Source: Bacteroidales bacterium (GTDB taxonomy: Bacteria > Bacteroidota > Bacteroidia > Bacteroidales > VadinHA17). From it: a stretch of 64,000 bases of DNA. A model generated the notes under the pieces. That model saw nothing but the letters and a program-made list of their open reading frames with translations, was not told the origin of the DNA and did no database searches. Shown here in pieces: positions 26,601 through 36,255 of this stretch. The position numbers were made by a program, and so were the translations under genes. Position 1 is the stretch's first letter, and every line of letters starts with the position of its first letter. The stretch is taken from assembly GCA_020201035.1 (NCBI GenBank), contig JAIVHO010000035.1:1-64000 (forward strand). The letters are read 5' to 3'.

Positions 26601-28424
26601 CTACAGCGCTGCTATTGGAGTGACAAGAGTAAATTCAGGATTAGGACCTGACTTTGTACACTGGAATGTTACCGAGAACTTCCCGGAGGGTCCGCCATAT
26701 GTTGCGAATGTAACAGTATAATATACATCAATCCCGCTTACCTGTGCTACAGCGTTGGGAAATTTGGACGGCAGCAGTGCATTTCCTATAGCTGCAGTAA
26801 CGGCATCCTGCCATGAGTCAAATACTGTCTCATCCCATTTGCCCGGTCTCAGGTCAAAATTGGAGTAGTATGATCCGGCAGCATGGTAGAACTCCTGTGT
26901 TCCGTATGAGTCAACCATTTCACTTCCGATATTAGTTTCAACCCAGTCGACAATCAGCTGGTAATCAGCAGAACCCATCTCAAACACTACAGTAGGATCA
27001 AACACCCACTCACCGTTTGAGAAAAGGAACTGGGAGGTCATTTCTCCTACATACTGGTAAGTGGAGTGCCATTCACCATCTGAGAAGAGATAACGGTCAG
27101 CGAGGGTGATTGTATAAACACCCGTTACGCCGGTATAATATCTGTAAATAACTACTTTCTCAGAACCCTCTCCGGCCAGCGGATATCTGGCAGAGAGAAG
27201 GGCAGGAATATAGTCATATGGCAGATCCGAGGCAGAGAAGTTGTCATACTTTCCGGGAGCACCCATTGCATTATAGTCGGGTCCGGTAACAATATAAACA
27301 TCTTCCGAAACCATCCACTTGCCGCTGCTCTTGTACTCATAAACGGTTTTCAGTGTTTCAGGGTCTTTACCAAGAATCTGAAATCCGGGCTCCCGAAGCT
27401 GCACCCAGTCGATTTCCCAGGTGGCAGCCACATCAGTGGTTGACATAAACTTGAAGGCAATATTAACCGTCTCACCAATATAGGAAGAGAGATCAATATT
27501 TCCTGACTCCACAAAAACCCAATTATTTCCTGCAGGCAATACCGGAACAGTAAGCTCACTCCATGTGGCCGTGGTTACATCATCGGTATAATCGGTGGAG
27601 ATCATTACCGACAGAAGATCCCACTCGCCGCCGACATAGTTGGCAGCATGCCTGAATGCAAGATAAACCTCATCATATCCCGAAAGATCCATGGATCCTG
27701 AAACAAGCCAGTCTTCATTCTCTTGTGCACCACTTGCATATCCTGACATTTTTGCATAGTCATCACCACCATATGATGCTTGTACCCATAGCTGATCGCC
27801 GGTCACCGACTGCTGGGTAAAGGTTCCCAGATCAGCATCAAAGCCCTCTTCCCAGAAAGGCACATAGGCATCACCTTCCATATCAACCTCGGGAGTCACA
27901 TCCGAGTACTTATACTCCACAACCAGAAGGTCTTCCGGTGAGGCATCGGCTACACCTTCAGCGAGTACAGCCGGTATATATATCTCCGGTGAATAGCCGG
28001 GTGAGTAGTACTTAACAACCTGCAAAATATCATCTGCACTCTGATACTCATCTTCTGCAATGGTGTAACCATCCAGATCGGTGTAATCAGTCAGGTCATC
28101 AGGTATCTCATTATTGTACTTATAAGTAACCATCACACTTGATCCCTCGCTCAATGCAGGGTATAGCTGTGCCAGAAAAGCCGGTATCAGATCAGCAGCC
28201 GGATAATCATCGGTGAAATACATCTTGCTCTCAATGAAACTGGCTGCATCACTATTGGTAGTAAGATCTGCAATTGCCACATAATCATCTTCAGTAAGGG
28301 TATACTCCACGCTGCTGCTGTAGCCGGTGTCATTTGCCTCCATTTCATCATATATCTCAGCCATCGGCTCACAAGATGTGATGATCAGGGCCATTATGGT
28401 AATAAAATATAGTAATCTTTTCAT
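26601..28424 (-). CDS. Surface lipoprotein with repeated modules and a jelly-roll domain
   Basis: The 607-residue protein has a lipoprotein signal (MKRLLYFITIMALIITSC, lipid-modified C18). It contains three related modules of about 65 residues, near 40-103, 119-173 and 375-440. Each has the pattern xDY..., YIPA/LIPA, xxxYP and V-Y-Y/V-E-Y-K-Y (TLTEDDYVAIA, TIAEDEYQSADD, VTGPDYNAM). Residues about 187-350 resemble the choice-of-anchor-J/DUF5017 jelly-roll (EEGFDADLGTF, WLVSGSMDLSGYDEV, AFKFMST, WEIDWVQL). It ends 35 nt after the TonB receptor upstream, so the two are a receptor/lipoprotein pair. It is not SusD by sequence. Ligand unknown. Confidence 0.75.
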   Translation of the reverse strand: MKRLLYFITIMALIITSCEPMAEIYDEMEANDTGYSSSVEYTLTEDDYVAIADLTTNSDAASFIESKMYFTDDYPAADLIPAFLAQLYPALSEGSSVMVTYKYNNEIPDDLTDYTDLDGYTIAEDEYQSADDILQVVKYYSPGYSPEIYIPAVLAEGVADASPEDLLVVEYKYSDVTPEVDMEGDAYVPFWEEGFDADLGTFTQQSVTGDQLWVQASYGGDDYAKMSGYASGAQENEDWLVSGSMDLSGYDEVYLAFRHAANYVGGEWDLLSVMISTDYTDDVTTATWSELTVPVLPAGNNWVFVESGNIDLSSYIGETVNIAFKFMSTTDVAATWEIDWVQLREPGFQILGKDPETLKTVYEYKSSGKWMVSEDVYIVTGPDYNAMGAPGKYDNFSASDLPYDYIPALLSARYPLAGEGSEKVVIYRYYTGVTGVYTITLADRYLFSDGEWHSTYQYVGEMTSQFLFSNGEWVFDPTVVFEMGSADYQLIVDWVETNIGSEMVDSYGTQEFYHAAGSYYSNFDLRPGKWDETVFDSWQDAVTAAIGNALLPSKFPNAVAQVSGIDVYYTVTFATYGGPSGKFSVTFQCTKSGPNPEFTLVTPIAAL

Positions 28425-28459
28425 TTTATTCTCTTTTAAATTTTATTTTCAAAAAGGCC

Positions 28460-31012
28460 TTAGAAGTTAAGCTTCAGGCTTATCATCCATGAACGGCCCC
28501 ATCCATAATATACCCGGGCACTGGTCCAGTCATGAGTGCCGCCGTCGGTTGCATCAGAAATATATTCAACATCAAACAGGTTGTTTACATTACCTACCAG
28601 TGTGGCACGGTAATCGCCAAGGTTGAACCTGTAACTCATAAAGAGATCCATAAGCTGGTATGATGGCATCTCCCATGCATCAGGATTCATTCCGTCTGCC
28701 GGCTCGGTGGTCCTGTCTTCAGGATTAAAATAGGCAAACAACTTGTCATAGTAGTTCCAGTCGGCACCAACCTTCATTCCCGCAAGCAGCTCATAGCTTA
28801 CACTTGCAGCAGCAGTAACCTGTGCAGCATCACCCACGTGGATATCCTTGATATAAACAGAACGGGTCATTATCAGGTTCTGGCTGTCATCAAAGAACTC
28901 AACATCAATAAGGTTGTTCATCCATCTCCAGTCTCCAACGGAGAGCATACCTGTAACAGAAAGCTTCCTTATCGGCTTAAGGCTAAAGTCAAACTCGATA
29001 CCCTGGTGCCTTGCATTGATCCCGGTCATATTGGCAAACTGGTCAACACCATTCACTGTATATCCGAATACCCTTGATTTATCCTTCCATGTTGTGTAAT
29101 AGGCATTCAAATTTGCAGCAAATATCCCGGTACGGAAACCATAACCCAGCTCAAATGACATAACCTTCTCATTTGGAGCATCAGCGTTGGCATCATTGGT
29201 ATAGTTATAGAAAACTGTCCTGAAGTCGGGCTGATTCTCAAAATAACCTGCATTCACAAATACATTGTGTACAGATGTGAGGTTGTAGTTGGCACCTGCC
29301 TTGGCACTGTATCCCATATAATTATACCAGGGACTGGTTACGCCATTTCCATCATGGCTTTCCAGTAAATACTCAACCCTGTTATAGGATTTATTGGAGA
29401 TAGCAGCTGAAGCAAAAGCTGACAGATCACCAAAAACGGCTTCTGCCTGCCCGAAAACACCTTCCCAGAGCACATTGCCATCGTTGTAATAATCAACTAT
29501 ATCACCCACAAAAGCAGCCTTGTTGGGGTTATTGATGTCATTGGTACTCAGAAAATACTCCCCGCCAAGCAGATCGGTCACCTCGCGGTAGTGCTCGCCT
29601 TTATAATACCTTATGTCTACCCCGCCAATAAGATCAAGCCAGTCCATATTGTAGGATGCGGTGGAGATCAGGCCTGTCCAGAAATGGTTATTAATCGATG
29701 ACCTCAATATGGTCTCGGCACCGTTTGCGCCTCTTGCAATATTCTCATCAACAATACGGTCTACATCCGGCTGGTTCTCCCTTAAATAGGCAGGATCATA
29801 GAATTTATTCACGCCAAGGAAACCTGTTCCGCCACCGGTACCTATTGAAAGATATCCTGCGGTTGATACATTAAGGCGGCTGTTAACATCCCAGAAATGG
29901 TTCAGGATAGCCATTGGCTTATGGTAGTAATTCTTCCTGACGTAAAAAACCTCGCCATTCTTATAGCCCCAGTCTGAGTTATACCTTGTGCTGTTAATCA
30001 GCGGGTCTTTATAGGTATCAATATACATACGGGTTGACCTCTGACCATGCCACTGAGGTGCCCCAAAAAGGGAAAAGGCTATCCGGTGATTATCATTCAC
30101 AAGCTTGGAGATATTGAGGTAGTATGAGTATGACTCAAACTGTGTTCCGTCAACATAACCGTCACCCTGTGATTTGGCTAGTGAGATCGTTGTTGCCCAG
30201 TTGTCATCGGTCAAACCAGATGAAAGGGTAAAGCCAATCTTCTGGTAACCATCATTCCCCAGCCCGTAGAGAAGGCTTCCGCCTGCTTCGGCATCAGTTG
30301 TCTTGGTAAGAATGTTTATTGTTCCCCCCACAGATGGTATCGCTATCCTTGAAGCACCCAGGCCGCGCTGCACCTGCATAGTCCTTGTTACTTCAGACAG
30401 ACCTGCCCAGTTACTCCAGTATACCCAGCCATTCTCCATGTCATTTACCGGAACACCGTTTATCATTACAGCTGAGTTACGTGCATTAAATCCGCGGATA
30501 TTAATCCTTGAATCACCAAACGCACCACCCTGCTTGGTTGCATAAACCCCGGGTGTCGATTTCAGTATCTCAGGATACTCCTGCATACCCAGCCTTGTTT
30601 CAATCATCTCAGGCAGGATATTGGAAACAGGTACCGGTGTCTTGCGGTCAAGGGCAATATTTGCAAAAACCGATACTTCGGCCAGACCGACAGCATCGCT
30701 TTTCATCTCAACCTGCCCGAGGTCCATGTCACCGCCCCTTAGCGTAACAGGAGTCTCATACTGCAGCATCCCCACAAAGGAGACCACCAGTATCTGCTCA
30801 CCTGTCGACTGGGTCCTCAGAACAAAATTACCTTCAAGGTCAGCCACTGTGCCCACAGTTGTACCCTTCAGGTATATATTGGCCCCGATCACCGACTCCC
30901 CGGAGGTGTCAACGACCTTACCCCTGATGGTAGTTGCTGTCTGCCCGTACGACACCAGGGCAATGAGTGAAAACACCCAAACAGCAATAAATGATTTGAT
31001 AAAACTTCTCAT
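28460..31012 (-). CDS. TonB-dependent outer-membrane receptor with CarboxypepD_reg domain
   Basis: The 850-residue protein starts with a signal peptide (MRSFIKSFIAVWVFSLIALVSYGQ). A carboxypeptidase-regulatory-like domain follows (RGKVVDTSGESVIGANIYLKGT ... GTVADLEGNFVL). The plug domain comes next (EILKSTPGVYATKQGGAFGDSRINIRGFNARNSAVMINGVPVND, PSVGGTINILTK), then a beta-barrel ending in an aromatic C-terminal strand (WMISLKLNF). Barrel and plug fit TonB-dependent import of an unknown ligand across the outer membrane. It lacks the SusC signature and pairs with a repeat-bearing lipoprotein instead of SusD. No promoter motif was found in the 314 nt upstream. Confidence 0.9.
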   Translation of the reverse strand: MRSFIKSFIAVWVFSLIALVSYGQTATTIRGKVVDTSGESVIGANIYLKGTTVGTVADLEGNFVLRTQSTGEQILVVSFVGMLQYETPVTLRGGDMDLGQVEMKSDAVGLAEVSVFANIALDRKTPVPVSNILPEMIETRLGMQEYPEILKSTPGVYATKQGGAFGDSRINIRGFNARNSAVMINGVPVNDMENGWVYWSNWAGLSEVTRTMQVQRGLGASRIAIPSVGGTINILTKTTDAEAGGSLLYGLGNDGYQKIGFTLSSGLTDDNWATTISLAKSQGDGYVDGTQFESYSYYLNISKLVNDNHRIAFSLFGAPQWHGQRSTRMYIDTYKDPLINSTRYNSDWGYKNGEVFYVRKNYYHKPMAILNHFWDVNSRLNVSTAGYLSIGTGGGTGFLGVNKFYDPAYLRENQPDVDRIVDENIARGANGAETILRSSINNHFWTGLISTASYNMDWLDLIGGVDIRYYKGEHYREVTDLLGGEYFLSTNDINNPNKAAFVGDIVDYYNDGNVLWEGVFGQAEAVFGDLSAFASAAISNKSYNRVEYLLESHDGNGVTSPWYNYMGYSAKAGANYNLTSVHNVFVNAGYFENQPDFRTVFYNYTNDANADAPNEKVMSFELGYGFRTGIFAANLNAYYTTWKDKSRVFGYTVNGVDQFANMTGINARHQGIEFDFSLKPIRKLSVTGMLSVGDWRWMNNLIDVEFFDDSQNLIMTRSVYIKDIHVGDAAQVTAAASVSYELLAGMKVGADWNYYDKLFAYFNPEDRTTEPADGMNPDAWEMPSYQLMDLFMSYRFNLGDYRATLVGNVNNLFDVEYISDATDGGTHDWTSARVYYGWGRSWMISLKLNF

Positions 31013-31326
31013 AGATAGGATTTTTGATTATTAACTTATATAAATAATAAACGAGATTGAATAGATCTGAATGGAGGAAGCAGTAAGTGCTGCCTTAAAA
31101 GAGTTATACCTGCTGCTGACATTAATGGTACACTTTTATCTTTGGTTTCCTTAATCACTACCTTTCAGCATTTTAGCGTACCCGAGGCAATTCCGTACGC
31201 GTTCCTCAAAGGGGTTTCTAAATTAGGAAATATGATCGGTGCTGACTTTAAGAAATTGTTAAGAATTGTATACAAGTTTTTAACACTATTGTTAATAACT
31301 GTTAAGCGCCGGCTTCTGCCTGCCTG
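31013..31326. other. 314-nt gap between receptor gene and waaA, nothing recognised
   Basis: No coding frame, strong hairpin or gene-directed promoter is visible. A TATCTTTG at 31137-31144 points rightward, away from both flanking genes, and may be chance. Confidence 0.5.
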
Positions 31327-32556
31327 TCAGCTATTTAAATTCTTAAGAATAGTGTCGGTGGCTCCCATGCTGCCCTCAACGTAGTCTCTGGAGAGCAATC
31401 CTCTCCGTTTACGCTCCTTTTCATCCTGGAGAAGAAGTTTGAGGGTTGCTGCAAGCTCCTGCGAATCATTAAAAGGAATCCCTCCTCCGGCACCTGCCAT
31501 GTCAATAGCTTCCCTGAACTTCCGGTGGTTGGGGCCAAAAAGCACCGGAATACCCCATGTTGCCGGTTCCAGTATATTATGGATTCCCCGGCCAAAACCT
31601 CCTCCTACCACTGCAACGGAGGCATACCGGTATGCTGAAGAGAGCATCCCGAAATTATCGAGGATCAAAACCTCTGCATCACCTGTACCGGAACCTTCTG
31701 CCTCCGAGTATCTCAACACCCTTACACTGAATAACTTTTCAATACGGTCGATATGGTCCCCGTCTATCTCATGAGGGGCTATTATCCATTTTGCCAGTCC
31801 GGGATTCCGGTTTACAAAGGCTGCAATCATATTCTCCTCTGTGGGCCATGAACTACCGGCCATAACAACACTGTGACCTTCAGCAAACTGCTCAATAAGA
31901 GAGAGGGGCTTTGCAGCCTGTGATATGGCATTTACGCGGTCGAAACGGGTATCTCCGCACACTGTATAGTTAGTGATACCATAGCTCTCCAGGAGGGTGG
32001 CTGAAGCCCTGTCCTGAATAAAAAGATGTTTGAACAGGGAAAGCTGTTTTCTGAACCACCGGCCATACCATTTGAAAAAGGGCTGCCCCTCCCTGAAAAC
32101 AGCGGAGACCAGATAGATGGATGCATCACTCTTACCGGCTGCCTTCAGCATATTGTACCAGAACTCATACTTGATAAAGATGACCTTTTCAGGTCTGAAT
32201 GTTTTTATAAACCTCGCAGCATTGCGGGGAGTATCCGGAGGAAGGTAGATTATATGGTCAGCAAGGGGATACTTTTTCCTCACCTCATAACCGGACGGAC
32301 TGAAAAAGGTAAGTAACACCTTCACCTCAGGATAATCACTCTTTACCCGTTCAATTAATGGCCTTCCCTGTTCAAACTCCCCGAGCGAGGCACAATGGAA
32401 CCACCACACCCTGTCATCATCTGAAAAGGGGGATCTGCTGAAATATCCTGACCCCCTCCTTCCCTTTACCCATGCCGCCGCCCTGCCGCTAAACAGTGCA
32501 GCGGTCCTTATCAGGGATATATAAATATATATTGCAGTTGTATAGAGAAGTCTCAT
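31327..32556 (-). CDS. waaA: 3-deoxy-D-manno-octulosonic acid transferase
   Basis: The 409-residue glycosyltransferase adds Kdo to lipid A on the inner membrane. An N-terminal membrane-anchor helix (LLYTTAIYIYISLIRTAALFSG) precedes WFHCASLGEFEQGRPLIE, the donor-domain AGSSWPTEENMI, and GGGFGRGIHNILEPATWGIPVLFGPNHRKF, the nucleotide-sugar binding region typical of WaaA. Length and order are normal. It faces away from the two-component genes; the gap between them carries a direct repeat. Confidence 0.9.
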   Translation of the reverse strand: MRLLYTTAIYIYISLIRTAALFSGRAAAWVKGRRGSGYFSRSPFSDDDRVWWFHCASLGEFEQGRPLIERVKSDYPEVKVLLTFFSPSGYEVRKKYPLADHIIYLPPDTPRNAARFIKTFRPEKVIFIKYEFWYNMLKAAGKSDASIYLVSAVFREGQPFFKWYGRWFRKQLSLFKHLFIQDRASATLLESYGITNYTVCGDTRFDRVNAISQAAKPLSLIEQFAEGHSVVMAGSSWPTEENMIAAFVNRNPGLAKWIIAPHEIDGDHIDRIEKLFSVRVLRYSEAEGSGTGDAEVLILDNFGMLSSAYRYASVAVVGGGFGRGIHNILEPATWGIPVLFGPNHRKFREAIDMAGAGGGIPFNDSQELAATLKLLLQDEKERKRRGLLSRDYVEGSMGATDTILKNLNS

Positions 32557-32587
32557 ATTATCGCAGTCGTATAATCAAAATAAAAGT

Positions 32588-32656
32588 CCCGGCGGGATTC
32601 AAAGGTTCCGGTTGGTGATCCCGTTAAAAGCATATTCCCCGGCCGGATTCAAAGGT
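32588..32656. repeat. Direct repeat in the waaA/sensor-kinase divergent gap
   Basis: CCCGGCGGGATTCAAAGGT (32588-32606) recurs as CCCGGCCGGATTCAAAGGT (32638-32656), one mismatch in 19 bp with a 50-bp repeat distance. Two same-face copies five helical turns apart suggest binding of a regulator, perhaps the adjacent LuxR-type protein. This is an inference. Confidence 0.5.
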
Positions 32657-32685
32657 AATAAAAAGAGAATAAGTAAATAAACTCC

Positions 32686-32693
32686 TATTTTTG
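32686..32693 (+). promoter_or_regulatory. TAnnTTTG -7 box for the two-component operon
   Basis: TATTTTTG matches the Bacteroidota -7 consensus 37 nt before the kinase start. The -33 region is not convincing. Confidence 0.4.
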
Positions 32694-32730
32694 CAGTAAG
32701 AGAAAAATGTAACACGGTAACATTATTGCT

Positions 32731-33714
32731 ATGATAAGACTTCTTGCCCTGATAATATCCATCGCCCTCCAGATTGTTGCTGCGTCAATAGCCCTTCGTT
32801 TTATGAGGCTTACAAAATACAGGCTCTCCTGGATTCTTCTCTCAATATCATTCACGCTGATGGCTGTCCAGAAGACCATTCAGCTGGTTGAATTTACAAG
32901 CGGTGATACCTCCCCGGAGCTGGAAATGGTAGATGCCTGGATGGGAACCTTTATCTCCGTAATGATATTTGCCGGTGTAATACTTATAAGAGAACTCTTT
33001 TTTTCTCTTAAAAAAGCGGAGTACGACAGGATAAGAAGTGAAAGAAGGGTTCTGCATGCCATCATCACTACCGAAGAAAAGGAGAGAAAGAGGTTTGCCA
33101 AGGATCTGCACGACGGACTGGGGCCCCTGCTCTCAACGGTAAAGATGTCTGTATCTGCCCTCTCAGCACGAATCACCGAACCCACCGACAGGGAGATACT
33201 GAACAATGCAACAGTGGTGGTTAACGAGGCAATTACCACAATAAAGGATATATCAAACATTCTCAGTCCGCACGTTCTCTCAAACTTCGGGCTGCTGAGT
33301 GCAACAAACTCGTTTGCAAGCAAGATAAGCAAGGCAGGGGCAATTAAGATTGAAATAACCAGCAATCTTGGCAAGGAACGGTTTAACAGTGATACTGAGG
33401 TGGTTCTTTACCGTGCTGCCTGCGAACTGATAAATAACTCTGTAAAACACTCGGGTGCTTCACGTATAGGCGTGGAGCTGAATAAACACGGAAATTTTAT
33501 TATTTTGCAGGTGCAGGATAACGGACACGGATTTGATAATACCCTGCTTGAAAATGAAGAGGGAAGGGGAATGGGTCTCTCCAATATTGAAACACGGGTT
33601 AAATCGGTGAACGGTGTCTTTATCCTGGAGACAACACCCGGGAACGGCATGCAGGCGATTATCAGAATAAACCTTACTGAAAATGAATTAACAGGAATAG
33701 AAGATGAATTATAA
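32731..33714 (+). CDS. NarL-type sensor histidine kinase
   Basis: The 327-residue protein has three N-terminal membrane segments (about 3-25, 32-54 and 68-92) with almost no periplasmic sensing domain. It may sense a membrane or intramembrane signal. Dimerisation/phosphoacceptor domain HisKA_3 reads RKRFAKDLHDGLGPLLS with the phosphorylated His near 127. The ATPase domain has ACELINNSVKHSG, VQDNGHGFDN and EGRGMGLSNIETRV. Its last 11 nt overlap the next gene, which encodes the matching response regulator. Yet the target genes are unknown. Confidence 0.9.
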   Translation: MIRLLALIISIALQIVAASIALRFMRLTKYRLSWILLSISFTLMAVQKTIQLVEFTSGDTSPELEMVDAWMGTFISVMIFAGVILIRELFFSLKKAEYDRIRSERRVLHAIITTEEKERKRFAKDLHDGLGPLLSTVKMSVSALSARITEPTDREILNNATVVVNEAITTIKDISNILSPHVLSNFGLLSATNSFASKISKAGAIKIEITSNLGKERFNSDTEVVLYRAACELINNSVKHSGASRIGVELNKHGNFIILQVQDNGHGFDNTLLENEEGRGMGLSNIETRVKSVNGVFILETTPGNGMQAIIRINLTENELTGIEDEL

Positions 33715-34348
33715 AATTGATATAGCCATAGCTGATGATCACCAGCTATTCCGTAACGGCCTCAGGATACTGCTTGATGCCTTCGATAATTTCTCAGTAA
33801 CCATTGAAGCCGGAACCGGCACTGAACTGATGGAAGCTATCGGCAAACATCATTGTGACATTATCCTTATGGATATTGATATGCCAGGCATGGACGGTAT
33901 TGACGCCACCAGGGAATGCCTTAAAACGAACCCTGATATAAAGGTTATTGCACTCTCAATGTACGGAGAGGAGGATTACTACTACAGAATGGTTGACGCC
34001 GGAGCCAAAGGATTCCTGTTGAAGGATTCAGACATATCAGAGGTCAGGGATGCCATAATTACAGTTTATAATGGCGGAAGTCACTTCTCACAGGAACTCC
34101 TCTATAACGTAATACAGAAATTCAAGACAAGGGAGACCGGCACCCAGATGGCAAACCTCTCAAAACGTGAAAAAGAGATACTGCTAAAGATATGCGAAGG
34201 CCTGTCAAACCAGGAGATCGCTGATGAGCTCTTTATAAGCAAACGAACGGTTGATAAACACAGGGCCAATCTACTGAGCAAAACCGGCTCCAAAAATACC
34301 GCCAGCCTGATACTCTATGCCATAAAGAATAAGCTGATAGAACTCTGA
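33704..34348 (+). CDS. LuxR/NarL-family response regulator
   Basis: The 214-residue protein has a receiver domain (IADDHQLFRNG, phosphoacceptor D57 in ILMDIDMPGMDG, conserved K in FLLKDSD) and a C-terminal LuxR helix-turn-helix (LSKREKEILLKICEGLSNQEIADELFISKRTVDKH). It overlaps the kinase gene by 11 nt and is thus translationally coupled. It ends 1 nt before yraN, so the three genes likely form one transcript. Confidence 0.95.
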   Translation: MNYKIDIAIADDHQLFRNGLRILLDAFDNFSVTIEAGTGTELMEAIGKHHCDIILMDIDMPGMDGIDATRECLKTNPDIKVIALSMYGEEDYYYRMVDAGAKGFLLKDSDISEVRDAIITVYNGGSHFSQELLYNVIQKFKTRETGTQMANLSKREKEILLKICEGLSNQEIADELFISKRTVDKHRANLLSKTGSKNTASLILYAIKNKLIEL

Positions 34349-34349
34349 T

Positions 34350-34712
34350 ATGGCCGACTCACACATCCTGGGAAAAAGAGGTGAGATGATGGCTGCCAAT
34401 TACCTTACGGGCAAGGGATATTCAATACTTGCCCGCAACTGGCGCAGCGGGAAGAAAGAGATAGATATTATTGCAGCAATAGATAACATAATAGTTTTTG
34501 TGGAGGTTAAGACCCGTGATGAAGGATTTCTTGTTCATCCGGATGAGGCCGTGTCAGTAAAAAAACAACGCAATATAATATTTGCCGCACAGAAGTGGAT
34601 TGATCTGCATAAACACTCCGGTGAGGCTCGATTCGATATTATTACAATTATCCGGAGCCGTGAGAAGAATATTATTGAACACACTGTAAATGCATATTAC
34701 CCCACCCTGTGA
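34350..34712 (+). CDS. yraN: YraN/UPF0102-family endonuclease-like protein
   Basis: The 120-residue protein shows the restriction-endonuclease-like core of the family: LGKRGEMMAANYLTGKGYSILARNWR, then KEIDIIAAIDNIIVFVEVKTR, holding the D...ExK metal-site residues. Related proteins are often called Holliday-junction resolvase-like. Function is not established. It is complete and joins the end of the two-component operon. Confidence 0.9.
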   Translation: MADSHILGKRGEMMAANYLTGKGYSILARNWRSGKKEIDIIAAIDNIIVFVEVKTRDEGFLVHPDEAVSVKKQRNIIFAAQKWIDLHKHSGEARFDIITIIRSREKNIIEHTVNAYYPTL

Positions 34713-34809
34713 TACCATAGTTACTGCCTGAAGTCAAATCTGCAGATCATAAACGGTAAAACAAAGACTGCTTAAGAACATAACGGCCCATTATTTCAGC
34801 TCATTTTTA

Positions 34810-34817
34810 TAAATTTG
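34810..34817 (+). promoter_or_regulatory. TAnnTTTG -7 box for the C1 peptidase gene
   Basis: TAAATTTG matches the Bacteroidota -7 consensus 45 nt upstream of the start codon. Confidence 0.4.
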
Positions 34818-34862
34818 TTACTGTCAATAATTACGTAACTCAAACAATAAAAACTTAATAAT

Positions 34863-36065
34863 ATGAAAATTAAAACGTTAATTACACTGATTGCTCTCTT
34901 TATCGCCATTGCAGCGCCCGCTCAGAGGGGCCGTGCACAGGCGGCACAGCAGGAGGGCTACAACTTTACAACCGTAACAAGCCTGGATGCAACATCCGTT
35001 AAAAACCAGGCACGCACAGGTACATGCTGGTGCTTTGCAACCACATCCTTTATTGAGTCTGAACTGATGAGAATGGGCAAGGGTGAATTTGACCTGTCAG
35101 AGATGTTTGTTGTCAGGCATAACTATATGGACCGACTGAAGGATAACTACCTGAGACGCGGCAAAGGAAACCTGGGACCAGGCTCCCTGGCTCACGACTG
35201 GATGAGAGTATTTGCAAATGATGGTATTGTTCCGGATGCAGCCTACTCAGGTCTTGTTAACGGTAATACGGCCCATAACCACGGCGAACTGCAGGCTATG
35301 CTGTCCGCAATAGCAGAGATTCCGGTTAAAAGCCGTAATGAATCGAATGAGTATTACAGTGTTGTAAATGCCGTTCTCAACACCTATATGGGCGAGATAC
35401 CAGAAAGTTTCACCTACGGGGGAAAAAACTATACCCCGGAATCCTTTGCTGAAGAGCTGGAAATCAATCCTGACGACTATATTGAAATTACCTCTTTCAG
35501 CCACTTCCCGTTCTACACACAGGGCCTGGTTGAGGTACCCGACAACTGGACACACGACAGGATGTACAACGTGCCTGTAGATGAGATAGTAGAGATAATG
35601 GATTATGCCCTTGAGAACGGCTATACCGTTAACTGGGACGGCGATGTAAGTGAAAAGGGATTCTCCCATGCCAATGGTGTGGCAATCAACCCGGAGGTTA
35701 CAAAGGTTGAAGACTTCTCAGGAACTGACCGCGCACGATTTGAGGATATGAATCCGGCACAGCGCCTTGAGGAGGTTTTCAAATTTGAAAAGCCTTTCCC
35801 GGAGATTGATGTTACACAGGAAGTACGTCAGGCAGGATATGAGGCGTTTGTTACAACAGATGACCACCTGATGCATATAACAGGTATGGTTAAAGACCAG
35901 AACGGCACAAAATACTATATAACAAAAAATTCCTGGGGTACAGAAAGAAACCGTTTCGGTGGTTACCTCAATATGTCAGAGAGCTACGTAAAAGCCAAGG
36001 TTATCTTTATAATGGTACATAAAGATGCAGTACCTGCTCCTATAAGAGCTAAACTTGGTCTTTAA
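34863..36065 (+). CDS. C1-family aminopeptidase C/bleomycin-hydrolase-like peptidase, exported
   Basis: The 400-residue protein starts with a signal peptide (MKIKTLITLIALFIAIAAPAQ), so it acts outside the cytoplasm. Papain-fold catalytic residues are visible: Cys in ARTGTCWCFATTSFIES, His in HLMHITGMVKD, and Asn in KNSWGTERNRFGGY. The segment between them (MYNVPVDEIVEIMDYALENGYTV, DVSEKGFSHANGVAI) fits the PepC/BLMH clan. Relatives in Bacteroidota are common exported peptidases. It stands alone between a promoter and a bidirectional terminator. Confidence 0.9.
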   Translation: MKIKTLITLIALFIAIAAPAQRGRAQAAQQEGYNFTTVTSLDATSVKNQARTGTCWCFATTSFIESELMRMGKGEFDLSEMFVVRHNYMDRLKDNYLRRGKGNLGPGSLAHDWMRVFANDGIVPDAAYSGLVNGNTAHNHGELQAMLSAIAEIPVKSRNESNEYYSVVNAVLNTYMGEIPESFTYGGKNYTPESFAEELEINPDDYIEITSFSHFPFYTQGLVEVPDNWTHDRMYNVPVDEIVEIMDYALENGYTVNWDGDVSEKGFSHANGVAINPEVTKVEDFSGTDRARFEDMNPAQRLEEVFKFEKPFPEIDVTQEVRQAGYEAFVTTDDHLMHITGMVKDQNGTKYYITKNSWGTERNRFGGYLNMSESYVKAKVIFIMVHKDAVPAPIRAKLGL

Positions 36066-36160
36066 CCCTTAAGGCTGTAAAAAAAAGAGGATTCATAAAA
36101 AGAAAAATTAAACCTCTGAGAATTGAATATTTGAAAATCTTCCCGGAGGAGTAAACTGAA

Positions 36161-36194
36161 TAGAGGGCGTCTCAGATTTTTGAGACGCCCTCTA
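36161..36194. terminator. Bidirectional terminator between convergent genes
   Basis: TAGAGGGCGTCTCA and its exact complement TGAGACGCCCTCTA form a 14-bp stem with a 6-nt loop. It lies between the C1 peptidase gene and the convergent AbgT gene. T-rich sequence follows weakly on both sides. Confidence 0.8.
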
Positions 36195-36255
36195 TTTATG
36201 TCCATAAACCAGAGCGTGCTATGCCACCTCCTGTTACCTGATCACCGGCACTCCT

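Noticed and set aside
31137-31144. Rightward TATCTTTG promoter
   Set aside because: No gene lies downstream on that strand; both neighbours read leftward.
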